A DNA stretch of 40,340 bases from Chara braunii (GCA_003427395.1 BFEA01000222.1:1679870-1720209), one strand, 5' to 3'; positions 1-9,469 are shown, counted from the stretch's first letter. Translations and numbers: made by a program. Notes: generated by a model from the letters alone, not told the origin.

Positions 1-59
<59 letters not shown>
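1..59. repeat. (CT)n microsatellite
   Basis: Uninterrupted CT dinucleotides run from the first base to about position 59, followed by pyrimidine-rich sequence to about 100. The tract is cut by the window edge. No function is inferred. Confidence 0.95.
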
Positions 60-61
<2 letters not shown>

Positions 62-189
62 CTCTCCCTCGGCTCTTCCTGTCTCCCTCAGCCTCGCTCC
101 CGTTACAATGGCCCGATATCGAGCCCTGGTGTCCGGTCACCTCTTCAGATTGCAGCGACCAGTATCCTAGGTGACTTTTTCTCCATGAG

Positions 190-1518
190 TCATTGCTCCA
201 TCACTTCCATCATTTTGCCCCGAAATGGCAATTCATCCCTTTTCTCCATCCATCGCAACTCGGTTGTGACCACTTTACCGGGGTAGTTCTGCTTCCAGAG
301 TTCTTCAACCAGCCTGAGGACATTCAAGCACATCAGGCCCAGATCGTTGGAGTTATTCGTAATTCGCTGGATGGTGTTGGCGACCGTAGCGAATTTGCCC
401 TTACGAGGACCAAGGGATGAAAAATCTTTGAAGGTCCGGAATCTCGAAGGACCGTCCTCCCAAATAGTATCAGTGTTTTTAAACTTGTGGAACATCAGGA
501 TGGCCGCTATGACCCCACTCACCACCAAACGTATTTCTAAAAAATCTAAGATCCCATTCCCAGGGTCAGTTCTTTCCAACAGCAGCCCATCCGGATAGCA
601 GCTCGTAACCAAATCGAGGCGTTTCTCGACATTACTGCGCCCCTCTTGCTCATTTATCTGAAAGAACGAAACGACCAGCAGATCATCAATATACCTCTTG
701 CCCGTAATGAATTTACTATTAGTCCCCAGAGCCCGCAGGAACTGGTACTCGACCATCATGCACATAATACATGCAAGCAGGGGACTTGCCCTACCCCCAA
801 TTGGAATGCCCTTCTTTTGCCGTAAGACAGCATCCGAGACCAAGAAAAATGTGTTCTCTAATTGGAAATCAGTAAGCAACCCCAGCTTACTAAGTCTAAT
901 TGTCTTCCAGCCTGTATCACCGTGTGCTTTCCCAAAGCAATCCACTTTCTTCCTCGTGTTCACTCTAATCCTTCGGATGCCCTTCTGACGGAACAATTTC
1001 ACCGCCCATCGTACCGCCCGACTGATTTCACAGTGCGGTAGTTGTGTAAACATCTCTTTAATGTCATATGTTCGTGCCACAAAGCTAAGGTCGGCCATCC
1101 CAGTGGTACGACCATACTGGTTAATTTTGTCGATCTCATCCTTAATATCACTTATTGCATGTAGATTAAAGTGTGAGACAGACACCTTTCTAATCAACGT
1201 ATTTAGTACGGTAGACACCAGACCAGAGGCAGAACTCAAAGGGCTAGCAAATGACGGGACTATAGGTCGCCTCTTCAGTTTATCCTTCTCCTTAGCAAGG
1301 ATATACGCAAGTTGGAGCTCCCCTTCCCTATCCCATCTAGCTATATCACCAAGGCGGCTATCGTCAAAAAAAAAATTCATCTCTCTTAGGACAATAGACT
1401 TCTGCTTCTCTATCCTCTCATAATTCTCATTGTCCAGGAACATCACCCTTAGGTCATCTTCATACAACTTGGGGCATTCTAGCCATGTCTCACTGGTGTT
1501 GCGATCCAGCGGTGACAT
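190..1518 (-). CDS. Reverse transcriptase, Penelope-like palm
   Basis: An uninterrupted 442-codon frame that stays open upstream to about 1550, so the Met at 1518 is probably internal. Numbering from 1518: fingers motif KDKLKRRPIVPSF at residues 78-90; motif A RTYDIKEMFTQLP at 149-161 with catalytic Asp152; motif B QKKGIPIGGRASPLL at 234-248; motif C RYIDDLLVV at 275-283 with the Asp pair at 278-279; then LDFLEI at 324-329. Known of the family: Penelope-like RTs carry D-V-x-L-F-T-N-I-P, G-x-x-M-G, RYVDD and a downstream FLD motif, which these parallel. All catalytic Asp residues are present, so the domain itself is not visibly dead, but its N-terminal half is out of frame. Role: RNA-templated DNA synthesis for retrotransposition. 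Alternatives are group II-like or other retroelement RTs; a profile search would decide. Confidence 0.7.
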   Translation of the reverse strand: MSPLDRNTSETWLECPKLYEDDLRVMFLDNENYERIEKQKSIVLREMNFFFDDSRLGDIARWDREGELQLAYILAKEKDKLKRRPIVPSFASPLSSASGLVSTVLNTLIRKVSVSHFNLHAISDIKDEIDKINQYGRTTGMADLSFVARTYDIKEMFTQLPHCEISRAVRWAVKLFRQKGIRRIRVNTRKKVDCFGKAHGDTGWKTIRLSKLGLLTDFQLENTFFLVSDAVLRQKKGIPIGGRASPLLACIMCMMVEYQFLRALGTNSKFITGKRYIDDLLVVSFFQINEQEGRSNVEKRLDLVTSCYPDGLLLERTDPGNGILDFLEIRLVVSGVIAAILMFHKFKNTDTIWEDGPSRFRTFKDFSSLGPRKGKFATVANTIQRITNNSNDLGLMCLNVLRLVEELWKQNYPGKVVTTELRWMEKRDELPFRGKMMEVMEQ

Positions 1519-1541
1519 GAGTAGTCCCTTGAAGGCTTGTG

Positions 1542-2036
1542 CTACCCATTCACATACTCACTCTGTACGCAACCACCAACATTCTTCACCCCGGGCGTGC
1601 ACACATCACGCCAGTCTATCCTGATGCACTCGGAGAAACCATGAGTCTTCCTCAGACTATCCAATGACAGATTGCAGATCCTACCCAGAGCATCCTTGGT
1701 TGTAAGGGTGTCGAGAAATGACACCTTTTTTGCATTAAACAAAAAAGAGTGTACCCCTTCAATCTCGTTGAGCTTCACGGCTGCATGCCCATTTACCATA
1801 GGCAAGTTAAATCCAGCGCAGGCACAGTCAAAAGACTCCGTTTGTACAAATGATTTCTGGCTATGAAGGATGTGACATACAGTTCTGGTTTTAAGCCAAG
1901 TTGTCCACGTCCTCCTAGCATACAGGTGAGTCAACGATATTGGACGGACCTTATTCACAATCCAAGACTTCACGACACGCTCCACATTGCATTTGTCAAT
2001 GGTAGTGCAAAATGAAATCTTGATGATCATATTCAA
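1542..2036 (-). pseudogene. Middle part of PLE-like protein, Cys/His region
   Basis: A frame of 164 codons in a different phase from the RT. It begins at a TTG overlapping the previous frame's TGA, so it lacks a convincing start and is best read as an internal fragment. It contains LTHLYARRTWTTWLKTRTVC, then CHILHS, then FDCACAGFNLP followed by NGHAAVK. Several Cys and His residues (C..H....., C.C, H) could form a zinc-binding unit; that is inference. The stop at 1542 is bypassed in the RT frame by a -1 change, and the RT frame upstream reads EWVAQAFKGLLMSPLDRN without a stop, supporting a single ancestral protein. I do not recognise a named domain. Confidence 0.5.
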
Positions 2037-3047
2037 TAAAGGGGGTTAATACCAAAAAAAAAATTAACATCGTTAGTCAATATCCCACGCATGATTTGTC
2101 GGCCCCTTCGTTGGTTGATAGATTTTACACCATTATTTAAGTCAATCAGCTCTTCCAGCGTACGTGAGAACAAGTCTCTGAGCTTCCAAGGCGCTCTTAA
2201 AAGCACAATCAACTCAGTTTTTGTCCTGGTTTGGAGCAGCCCAACAATAGACCAACATCCCCCACACTCAATTGCGATTCTAACATCCTTCTTGACGTCG
2301 GCGAGGTTCAAGCTTCCCTCCAACCTAGAGCTCAAATTTTGCTTCACACTAGCACCTCCAGACCCTTCCTCATCAGAGGAGATTTTAATTTTTTTGGTCA
2401 TGCCCGTCGTCTGGTTGCGCGAGCTAGGTATGCCCACGTTATTTTTCGGTATTTCAACAGCAGGGGTCCAATACCTCCCCCCCGTTTTCTCTTCTCACCG
2501 TTGGATTCTCTCTTCCCTTTCTCCATAAGACTTTTTTCAGCCCTCGATCTCTCGAGCTCCTCCTTCTCTGCTGAAGCCAACTTTGATTTCGAGTCGACTT
2601 GATCCAACTTTTGTGTGATCAGCTTCAATGAGTCACCAAGCGGTGATGTGACACAAGCCTTCATCTCCTCACTTTTGTCAACTGATTTCTCCGCCGACCG
2701 ACCGCTTTCCACATTACTCTCAACTATGTGGATGCGGCTTCGACGACCACTTGTGATCTTCTTCGTATCATCCTTCAGCACCTTATGCGATTTAATATTT
2801 TTTAATATATCCATATACTCTTTCGTTAAGTAGGCCCGGTTTTCAGGTCCAGGAAAGGCATTAGCCGATAGTCCTTTCCCGCTCGAATTCACCTGCCTAT
2901 TCTCGTTACTGCTAGGCGCTTGCTGCTGAGAAGGAGGAGGAGGAGAAGGAGGAGGAGGAGGGGGAGGAAGAGGAGGGGGAGGAGGAGGAGGAGGCAGCTG
3001 TGGGTTACTTGTTTGCAAATTGTTTCTAGGTCTAGGAAAGGCACGCC
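2033..3047 (-). pseudogene. N-terminal part of PLE-like protein, Pro-rich then charged
   Basis: Two overlapping frames. The upstream one (3047-2398) has no ATG near its beginning and opens after a TAG at about 3047. It starts with a proline tract (about residues 14-45), then a Ser/Lys/Glu-rich segment likely to be coiled coil or disordered (LDQVDSKSKLASAEKEELER). The downstream one (2437-2033) continues in the -1 frame with TKKIKISSDEEG, VRIAIECGGCWSIVGLLQTR and KLRDLFSRTLEELIDLNNGV. The layout suits an ORF1-like or N-terminal nucleic-acid-binding part, but no domain is recognised. The GGA/GAG repeat coding the proline tract (about 2931-2995) may be slippage-prone and could explain a frame error. 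Confidence 0.45.
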
Positions 3048-3103
3048 CGACCTAACCCTTCACCCATAGCCTCATTACATTTTCTCAAAAACTAAGTGTT
3101 ACC

Positions 3104-3175
3104 GATGGACCTAGCTCAATTGGTACACCTACGAACATTTAAATACAGACTCAAGTTCAAATCTAGATGCAATTA
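3104..3175 (+). mobile_element. tRNA-derived SINE-like head
   Basis: An RNA polymerase III A box (TAGCTCAATTGG, 3112-3123) fits TRGYNNARNNGG exactly. A B-box-like AGTTCAAATCT lies at 3154-3164, with tRNA-like spacing. No clean acceptor stem closes around them, so it is not called a functional tRNA. A similar B-box context (GTTCAAATCTAGAT) recurs near 27,509, which suggests a dispersed family. Confidence 0.45.
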
Positions 3176-3290
3176 GATTATCATAGTAAATTAATTCTAG
3201 ATTACCTGGGGCCTAGTAAGTTGAATAAGAATATCTCAAGGCTGTCACCCCGCCCAAAAAAAGGAAAACTTATGCCGCGTTGTCGGACCA

Positions 3291-3651
3291 AATACCCTTA
3301 CAAGGGTATTAGGCCATGCTTTTGCAGTCGGCACAACGACGGCATCGACTACCATGAGGGGGCTGGTCTGAAATAAAAAGGTATATGCGCTTTAGCGCGA
3401 CTCTCTAAAATGATTTCCTCAATCATTGAGGCCAGGGCAAATCGGTAAGAAATTTCGTTAAGTATGCACACATGTTATTAAGACGCACACTTTGATGGTT
3501 CGAATCGCTAGTAATGCCCTTCGACCGCAGAGGTCGAGGGGTCAATTGGGTTAGCGATGTGTATGTCAGATAAACCTACGATACACACTGAGACTTAATC
3601 ATCAGTACGTTAGTTGGGATAAATTAATATACGCCCCGACCATACGGTCGG
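3291..3651. repeat. Cluster of short perfect hairpins
   Basis: Inverted repeats seen: 3291-3310 (9-bp arms, 2-nt loop); 3387-3398 (GCGC arms); 3417-3431 (CCTCAA/TTGAGG, inside a GATTT/AAATC pair at 3412-3443); 3504-3558 (ATCGCTA/TAGCGAT outer arms around CCCTTCGACC/GGTCGAGGGG with one wobble); 3636-3651 (CCGACC/GGTCGG). There is no coding signal. They could be part of a structured non-coding transcript or the body of the SINE-like element just upstream. Confidence 0.6.
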
Positions 3652-3659
3652 AGCAAACT

Positions 3660-4860
3660 AAAAGTGTGTGATCGTCAGGTTCGCGGTAGCGCCCGGATTG
3701 CTAGCACTTGCGCGAGCAGTACCTCAAACCTTACTGTTATACCGCAAGCTAGGTTGAGGCTCTCGTTCGGCCTCCCATGTGTAGAAAGGCATTTGCCTCT
3801 TGGGCAGGGACATCCTGACCGCTCGACGGGTCCAAGCAACTGGTACCTCATCCCTTTCCGAGGGAAAACATCATTGCGTACTCTGATATCGCTCGCATAG
3901 GCTTTAGATTGAGGCTACTTGAACTGGTACCCGCCTACCTGCCAGTACTATGCCTCTAAAAAAAAAATGCCAACTTTTGTCTTCTTATGCTCGACCTCGG
4001 CCTCTACTTTCTGTGGTACCAGCCTACATGCTACTTGAGTGATTTCGCTGCTCTTAAAGTGTCGCGGGTCTCTTTTCCTCGCCACTTAAGTGTTTTCCCC
4101 GCCACAACCCTCAATGTCATGACCACTGGTAAGTACCGGCCATGCAGGGGCCTCTCAAACCAACAGGTGCCATGCAGGTCACACATATACGCAGGCCAAC
4201 AAACACTCATACAGGCATGCAGACCAGCAACCATGCACACATACAGACTTAGAAAGTCAGGCCAACTAATTCTACTGTAGGAAGGTGGCTCTTTATCATA
4301 TTGTGGTAAGAGTTAGCCTTATAGGTAACTGGTTGGGTTTGTATATAAGGGATTGATGGATCGAACCCAAAGGCCACTTGGCTAACTTTTTCTTTTAGCG
4401 AACAACTCAAATTCGGCCTCGAGCTACTGATGTAGGTCGAGATTCAAACCCATCGAGACGGGAGTAAGGTAGTAGTTAGTTAGTTGTCGTATTTCTTTCT
4501 TTGGGTTCCCGTGCCCGACAGGTGGCATGCCGGGGTAGTTAGTAGAGAGATTGTTTTTCCTTATTTGTTTACTTTTTTTTAATCTCGTTAGATTTTCTTT
4601 CTTCTGTTTTTTTTTTTTTTTGTTTTTCCTTTGCCCTACGTGATTCCATATATGCAACCAAATGTTTTGGATGAATGTGCCACAGATTCAAGGGCAGATT
4701 CGTCCGAGTGGGGTTGATGATGCCTTTGTCGGGTGAGTTGCGACCGCGGTCCGCTCGACTCCACTAGAAGAAGGGCAAAGGGATAACGGAGCTCGACGAA
4801 CTCGGACGGTCACAGGAAGAGCGGAGAGCGAGGACGCACAACACTCACCACGCGGGGGAA
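3660..4860. other. No gene recognised
   Basis: Mixed-composition DNA with A/T homopolymer runs near 3960 and 4610. Reading frames here are short and show no motif. Nothing further can be supported. Confidence 0.5.
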
Positions 4861-5500
4861 AGGTGATCGTAGCGAGGAAGAAAGGCAACTGCATGGAGGT
4901 AGCGCAACTCGGGAAAGAAAGCGCGTGGGCAGAAAACAGCTGCACGGAGGTAGAAGAAGGACGCGTGAAGGTAGAAGAAGACCGAGCAGAGGAAGAAGAA
5001 AGCGCGAAGAAGAAGAAAAAGAAGAGGACGAGGAAGAAGGAGAGGCCGCGCATAAGGGAATTGGGAATGAACACAAAGATGAACGACCGCATGCACGGTA
5101 AGAAAGGCGACTGCGATGAGGAAGACGAGGAGAGCATTGAGCTAAGACGACGACGAAACGCGAATGCATGCCTGGGCGAACGAAGTTGATGAACATACGG
5201 GAGGATGGACTCAATGAACGCTCGAGCGGAGAAGACAAGCGAAGGTGGTACCAAGAGGAGAAATGCGCGGAGGAGAAGAGAAGGCTGCGCAGAGGTAAAG
5301 AGAACTGCGTGGAGATAGAAGATGACCGCGTGGAGGGCGAAGAAAGCGCGAAGAAGGAGGAGGAGGAGAAGAAGAAGAAGAAGAAGAAGAAGAAGAAGAA
5401 GAAGAAGGAGACGAAGAAGAAGAAGAAGAAGGAGATGAAGAAAGAGACGAAGAAGGAGAAAAGCGAGACGAGAAGAGAAACGAGGAGAAGGGCGACTTAC
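4860..5500. repeat. Purine-rich GAA/GAG tract
   Basis: The plus strand is strongly purine-biased (GAAGAAG, GAGGAAG), with a purer (GAA)n core at about 5365-5445. Long Glu/Lys frames on plus and Ser/Pro frames on minus arise only from this composition and are not called genes. Confidence 0.85.
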
Positions 5501-5700
5501 CTGTCATCCACCTGACCTGTTGGATGCGCGTGGTGCCAGTCATGCCCCCGCGTGTCGAGGTTTCGGAATGTTGCACTTTCACGATGGATCGTGATGCGCT
5601 GCGGAGCGGTAGGCAGCAAACTAATGACGATGACGACGGTGACGACGACGATGATGAAGGGAGAACAGATAAGTCTCTAACCTCGTGGCGATCTCATGCT

Positions 5701-6150
5701 ACTTCCATCAATAGGATGAGCAAAATTGAATGAATTTACCGCTAGAACGTGGAGATATACACTCCTACACTTATGTGTGCGTGATCTGCTTACGTGTGTG
5801 TATGTGTGTGCATGCATGTGTGTGTTTATGAGTGTATGTGTGAATTGCGCGATCATGCTACTTCCATTGATAGAGCTAGCAAAAGCGAATGACTCTTTCA
5901 CTAGAATATGGAAAGGTGCGCTACTACACTCGTATCAATCGAGTGAGCAAATTCAAATGAATCTACCAGTAAGTCATGTATATATACACTACTAATACTT
6001 GTATGTGTGTGTGTGTGTGTGTGAGTGGGCATGAGGGAGAGAGAGAACGAGCACGTGCTTCAATCCTGCGGATGTACCTCACGTTACTTTCGTCAATGGA
6101 ACGAGCAAATTCGAATGAATGTACCGCTAGAACAAGGAACAATGCACTAC
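5701..6150 (+). repeat. Four diverged copies of a dispersed repeat linked by (TG)n
   Basis: Copies at about 5701-5770, 5860-5930, 5931-5990 and 6085-6150 share the order ACTTCCATCAAT, GAGCAAATTCGAATGAAT, TACCGCTAGAAC, TGGA. Most are followed by a TG/TATG-rich tract. The core matches the MITE-like elements at 29.13-29.25 kb (minus) and 32.59-32.71 kb (plus), so this looks like local multiplication of part of that element. Confidence 0.65.
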
Positions 6151-6159
6151 CGTACTAGT

Positions 6160-7020
6160 GCGAGTGAGTGTGTGTATGTGTGTGTGTGTGAGATAGAGAG
6201 AAGCTCCCGAACGTATGGTTATTAACCCCGTACCCAGACTGAAAGCTGCCCGAAATACAACTATAACGACCGAACATTCTATTCGCGGGAGGACAGTAGA
6301 GAGAGTAAGAAGATGTAGAGCAGAAGCAGAACGAGAAGACGATGGTTGGCTTCAAAAAAAAAAAAGATGCTTTGTATGTCGATAACCTCCGCAGCAACTG
6401 TCAAACAAGCTCGAAATCCTTGGTTTTTTATTGTGTCCCTTTTTTCCACCGTGCTCCAAATCCTTAGCTTGTGTTTTGTATCCCTTCTTTTCACTGTTCA
6501 CTTCGTCTCTCTTCCTCCCCCCCCACTTTCACTGACATAATCATAGCTGGAAGTGGAGATTTTGAGCACACAGAGAGATATAGTGTCCATTTTTCGAGTC
6601 GTTCCTCAGCCCCCGTTTATCCTTGAAGCTCGTTCTCGTAACACGAACCTTCGTGAGATGAATCTGGCAGTTAGAAGGGGTCGAATACATGGACGAAAGC
6701 CATAGTGTGTGTGCCCTCATTACGGGCAAATCTCTTGGGCGAACAGTCGTGCAAAGAAGGGGCCTTGGTTTGGCAGGAAAGGGTCATCTTCCGGACTTCT
6801 CATCGTGTTCCCTCGTTATCTTTTTCTTCCTCTCTCCTCGTCTCCCTCTCCCTCTGTGTAGCAGTTTTTCTCATCGTGAACCGTGGGCCATTGTAGGCTT
6901 TTCGGTGTCTGCGAGCTGTGTGTGAGTGACCAAGGGAGGTGGGAGCTTTGTGTGTGTGTGTAGAGAGAGAAGGAAAGAAAGAGAGAGAGAGAGGAGAAAA
7001 GGTAAGTGAAAAAGACAAAC
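6160..7020. other. No gene recognised
   Basis: A (TG)n tract at about 6170-6190, an A-run near 6353-6365, and purine runs near 6960-7000. No coding motif is visible on either strand. Confidence 0.5.
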
Positions 7021-7505
7021 AGACAGACAGACAGACAGACAAAGACACACAGTCACGGTGACTACACAATGAAAACACACACAATCACACACTAACACAC
7101 AATGAAAACACACACAATCACACACTAACACATACAGTCACGGTGACATACACAGTAAAACAACACACAGTCACGATGACGTACACATTGAAACAATACA
7201 CAGTCACGGTGACATGTACAGTGAAATACACACAGTCACATATACAGAGTGACACTGTAACAGACATACAGTGACACAAACACAGTGTCAGACACATAGA
7301 CACGGTGTCACATACACAGATACACAAGTGACACACAGAAACTCAGTTACAGGCACACAATCACACAATCATACACTGACACATACTTAGTGACACAGTA
7401 ACACATACGGAAGTGACATTGTGACATATACACAAGTGGCATACAGATACACAGTAACACAGACACAGAGACACAAACACACAGACACGAAGACGCACAC
7501 ACTAA
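7018..7505 (+). repeat. CA-rich minisatellite with palindromic GTCACGGTGAC
   Basis: A (GACA)n start at 7018-7040 is followed by repeated blocks of the form ACAGTCACGGTGACATACACAGTGAAA. The 11-bp palindrome GTCACGGTGAC or a one-base variant occurs near 7050, 7138, 7171 and 7204; the last three are about 33 bp apart. The array then decays into ACAC/CAGA repeats up to about 7500. Confidence 0.75.
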
Positions 7506-7519
7506 TTGTACTAACAAGC

Positions 7520-7770
7520 AGCTATGGCTTATCCAAGATGCTTCGACAACGCTCAGCACGGCTCACAGACAAAATGAATGAATAACTTGACGCTGTCTCT
7601 TTATTTATACTTCGGATTGTCAAAAGTCTGCCTTTGGACCTTGGGCCCGGGGTGCACACAGTCCCACATGGTACTTGCTAAGTTGACAAAGTACGACCAG
7701 GACCGGGTACCGCTAACTGGGCTGGGTTAGACTGCCCACTTGCCTGCGGACTATAGGAACTACGACCTTG
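7520..7770. mobile_element. LTR-like fragment related to the 33.84-34.17 kb sequence
   Basis: Shared landmarks occur in the same order as in the sequence flanking the Ty3 element: CA-rich DNA, GCTATGGC, AATGAATGAAT, TTTATTTATA or TTGATTTATA, CACAGTCCCA, GGTACTTGCT, CAGGACCGG, ACTGGGCT, CACTTGCCT. Best seen by comparing 7657-7745 with 34071-34170. No coding part is recognised next to it, so it is either a solo LTR remnant or a diverged repeat. Confidence 0.45.
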
Positions 7771-8035
7771 ACTCTTCGGAACTGTAGCAACTACGACTTA
7801 TACCACTGCTAAGACTTTTAACTTATAGACCTATTGTTTGAGGTCCGATGACCGCGCTACCTACAACAAGCAAACAGTCGGCAGCAGCAACACCTCCCAT
7901 ATGAGGAGGAGGACAGCCAGTCTCCGACATTCAGGTCTAGGCAGGCAATACGGACAGGCTACTGCAACGCTGCGCAAGTGTCTGCATGTGCGCTAGCGGT
8001 CGTAGCCGGGCTGCAGAGCGCGAGTTTAGGGAGGT

Positions 8036-8170
8036 GAGAACGTGGTAGGTAGGTAGAGAGTGAGTGAGCAGGTGAGTCAATGTTGTTTGCAGCCAATCAC
8101 GTGAGCAGACACGGTGCACAGCTAATCGAGTAAGTGAAATGCTATGCGCAGCCAATAGAGAGAGTGAGTG
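8036..8170 (+). repeat. Short degenerate repeats around CAGCCAAT
   Basis: GCAGCCAATCACGTGAGCA, CAGCTAATCGAGTAAGTG and GCAGCCAATAGAGAGAGTG lie about 35-40 bp apart. They resemble three diverged units with CCAAT-like cores. No promoter or gene is evident nearby. Confidence 0.4.
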
Positions 8171-8365
8171 TCTGATTATATGAATTTGCAGTTTCTTCTG
8201 GACTAAATCTGAGCTAGGAGAAGTGTTATGCATATATGAACAATCGTTTGAAATGACTTTATATTTCTTATATTACAAACGCATGATGGAATGCAGACCC
8301 CATGCAGGTCGATCTTGTTGTCTGATTGTCGATACGAGTTGAGTATGACTAACTGTTTTTGAAAA

Positions 8366-9316
8366 CACATGGTGGGGACGAGAAGCTCTCGTGTGGGTTA
8401 TCTCACCGTGTGTATGTTTATTTTTTGGTAGAGAAAGCAGCAGGCGTGTGGACTTCGTGAAGTCTTGCCCTGCTCGATAGGATTCCTAACATTGGTAAGC
8501 GTTGGGATCACGCTGATATCAAGGACATTGTAAAGAACATTGGATTCTGTATGACTATTCATACTTCAGATTCTTGTTTGGACTAATCTATAATGTCATA
8601 AATGTATTATTGTCATAGATTTATGACGAACACTCATCATCTTAAACTAATGCAAGTCAAAAGTCAATTGCAGGTATTATGAGAAATACGTAATGAGGTG
8701 AGAGTTCCCGTGTGAACTTTCTCATTAGGTGTTTTATTGAGTCATTGGGATGTGACCCTGTGTGGCTTACCCGACTGGCTTTAAGACTTTCAATCGATCT
8801 AAGACACGGGGGTTCAAAAGAAGTAAACTAGCAGGGGTAATAAGAGGAGTGAGGTCCCAAGAGACCCGCCTTATTACTTTAATCTGCTTTAAGTAAGGAA
8901 CTGTGATAATAGGAGGAGCAAGACCTCGTGAGGTCTTCCCTATTACCAACCAACACCAAGGGATAGTGATAGGAGGAACGAGGTTCCGTGAGGTCTGCCC
9001 TATCGCCAACAAATCCTGATAAAAGGTGGATGGTAGTAGGAGGAGTTGATCCCGTGTGGTCTACCCTATTACCAAATGGTGTCCTCCAATGAAGGGCGAT
9101 GATAAGAGGAGCGAGACCCCGTGTAGTCCGCCTTGTCACTTACCTTTCGGTGGAAGGAGAAAATATGGTAAGGGGTAAGGATCCCGTGTGATCCACCTTA
9201 CTATGACAACTCTTATGAAAACCCGCGAAAAACTAACCTACTAACAACATCTATTTTCTGATTCTACTGAGATGGAAGTAGAAGGAATATGGCCCTGTGT
9301 GACCTATCCTGCTATC
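8366..9316 (+). repeat. Series of about 11 covarying hairpins with CCGTGT-type loop
   Basis: Units of 35-50 nt share one plan: outer stem, purine-rich left bulge (GAGGAGCG-like), inner stem, loop CCGTGT or CGTG, right bulge, outer stem. Clear members, outer limits: 8439-8474, 8691-8727, 8837-8877, 8907-8945, 8966-9006, 9031-9074, 9100-9138, 9165-9204; weaker ones near 8366-8412, 8741-8778 and 9271-9316. Inner stems differ yet stay paired: GACTT/AAGTC, AGTTC/GAACT, GGTC/GACC, AGACCT/AGGTCT, GATC/GGTC (wobble), GGATC/GATCC. The inner stem of 8966-9006 is lost. No protein frame explains this. An RNA-level structure is inferred. Confidence 0.7.
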
Positions 9317-9410
9317 TTAACCTCTTGATTAATGTTTATCTTATGATTCTATTCCAGATGAGATTGATGTTGTTTTGCATGTACATATCTTAAGTGGGGA
9401 ATCACATGGT

Positions 9411-9466
9411 GAGGCAGAAAGTATTGACGATGTTAGCTTATACTTTCTTCTTTAGGCTACTGCCTC
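9411..9466. repeat. Hairpin with GAGGCA/TGCCTC and AGAAAGTAT/ATACTTTCT arms
   Basis: A perfect 9-bp inner stem (9416-9424 with 9440-9448) lies inside arms 9411-9416 and 9461-9466. It follows the hairpin series but lacks its loop sequence, so it may be a diverged member or unrelated. Confidence 0.5.
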
Positions 9467-9469
9467 TAG

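Larger units (their letters stand above)
190..3050 (-). mobile_element. Penelope-like (PLE-like) reverse-transcriptase element, frameshifted
   Basis: Four minus-strand reading frames follow one another with overlaps or tiny gaps (3047-2398, 2437-2033, 2036-1542, then 1518-190, open to about 1550). They read as one protein of roughly 940 residues split by three successive -1 frame changes. Order: Pro-rich N-terminus, charged Lys/Glu region, a Cys/His-containing middle region, then the RT. Seen: the RT palm motifs resemble Penelope-like and telomerase-type RTs more than LINE or LTR RTs. No GIY-YIG endonuclease is visible in the 189 bp left after the RT or in the N-terminal part. I see no terminal repeats, so the element ends are unknown. 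Alternative: another non-LTR RT lineage of algae. Confidence 0.6.

Noticed and set aside
3104-3175. Functional tRNA gene
   Set aside because: A and B boxes are present, but I could not find a closing 7-bp acceptor stem or a credible anticodon arm.
5168-5582. Lys/Glu-rich and Ser/Pro-rich proteins at 4.8-5.6 kb
   Set aside because: They are translations of a GAA/GAG tract on opposite strands, with no initiator context or domain.
7118-7559. Cys/Val-rich membrane-like proteins on the minus strand at 6.8-7.6 kb
   Set aside because: These are translations of the CA-rich minisatellite.
8767-9139. Minus-strand repeat proteins over the hairpin series (residues like GLAPLI and SYHYP)
   Set aside because: They follow from the repeating hairpin sequence; the frame is not kept across units and pairing explains the pattern better.
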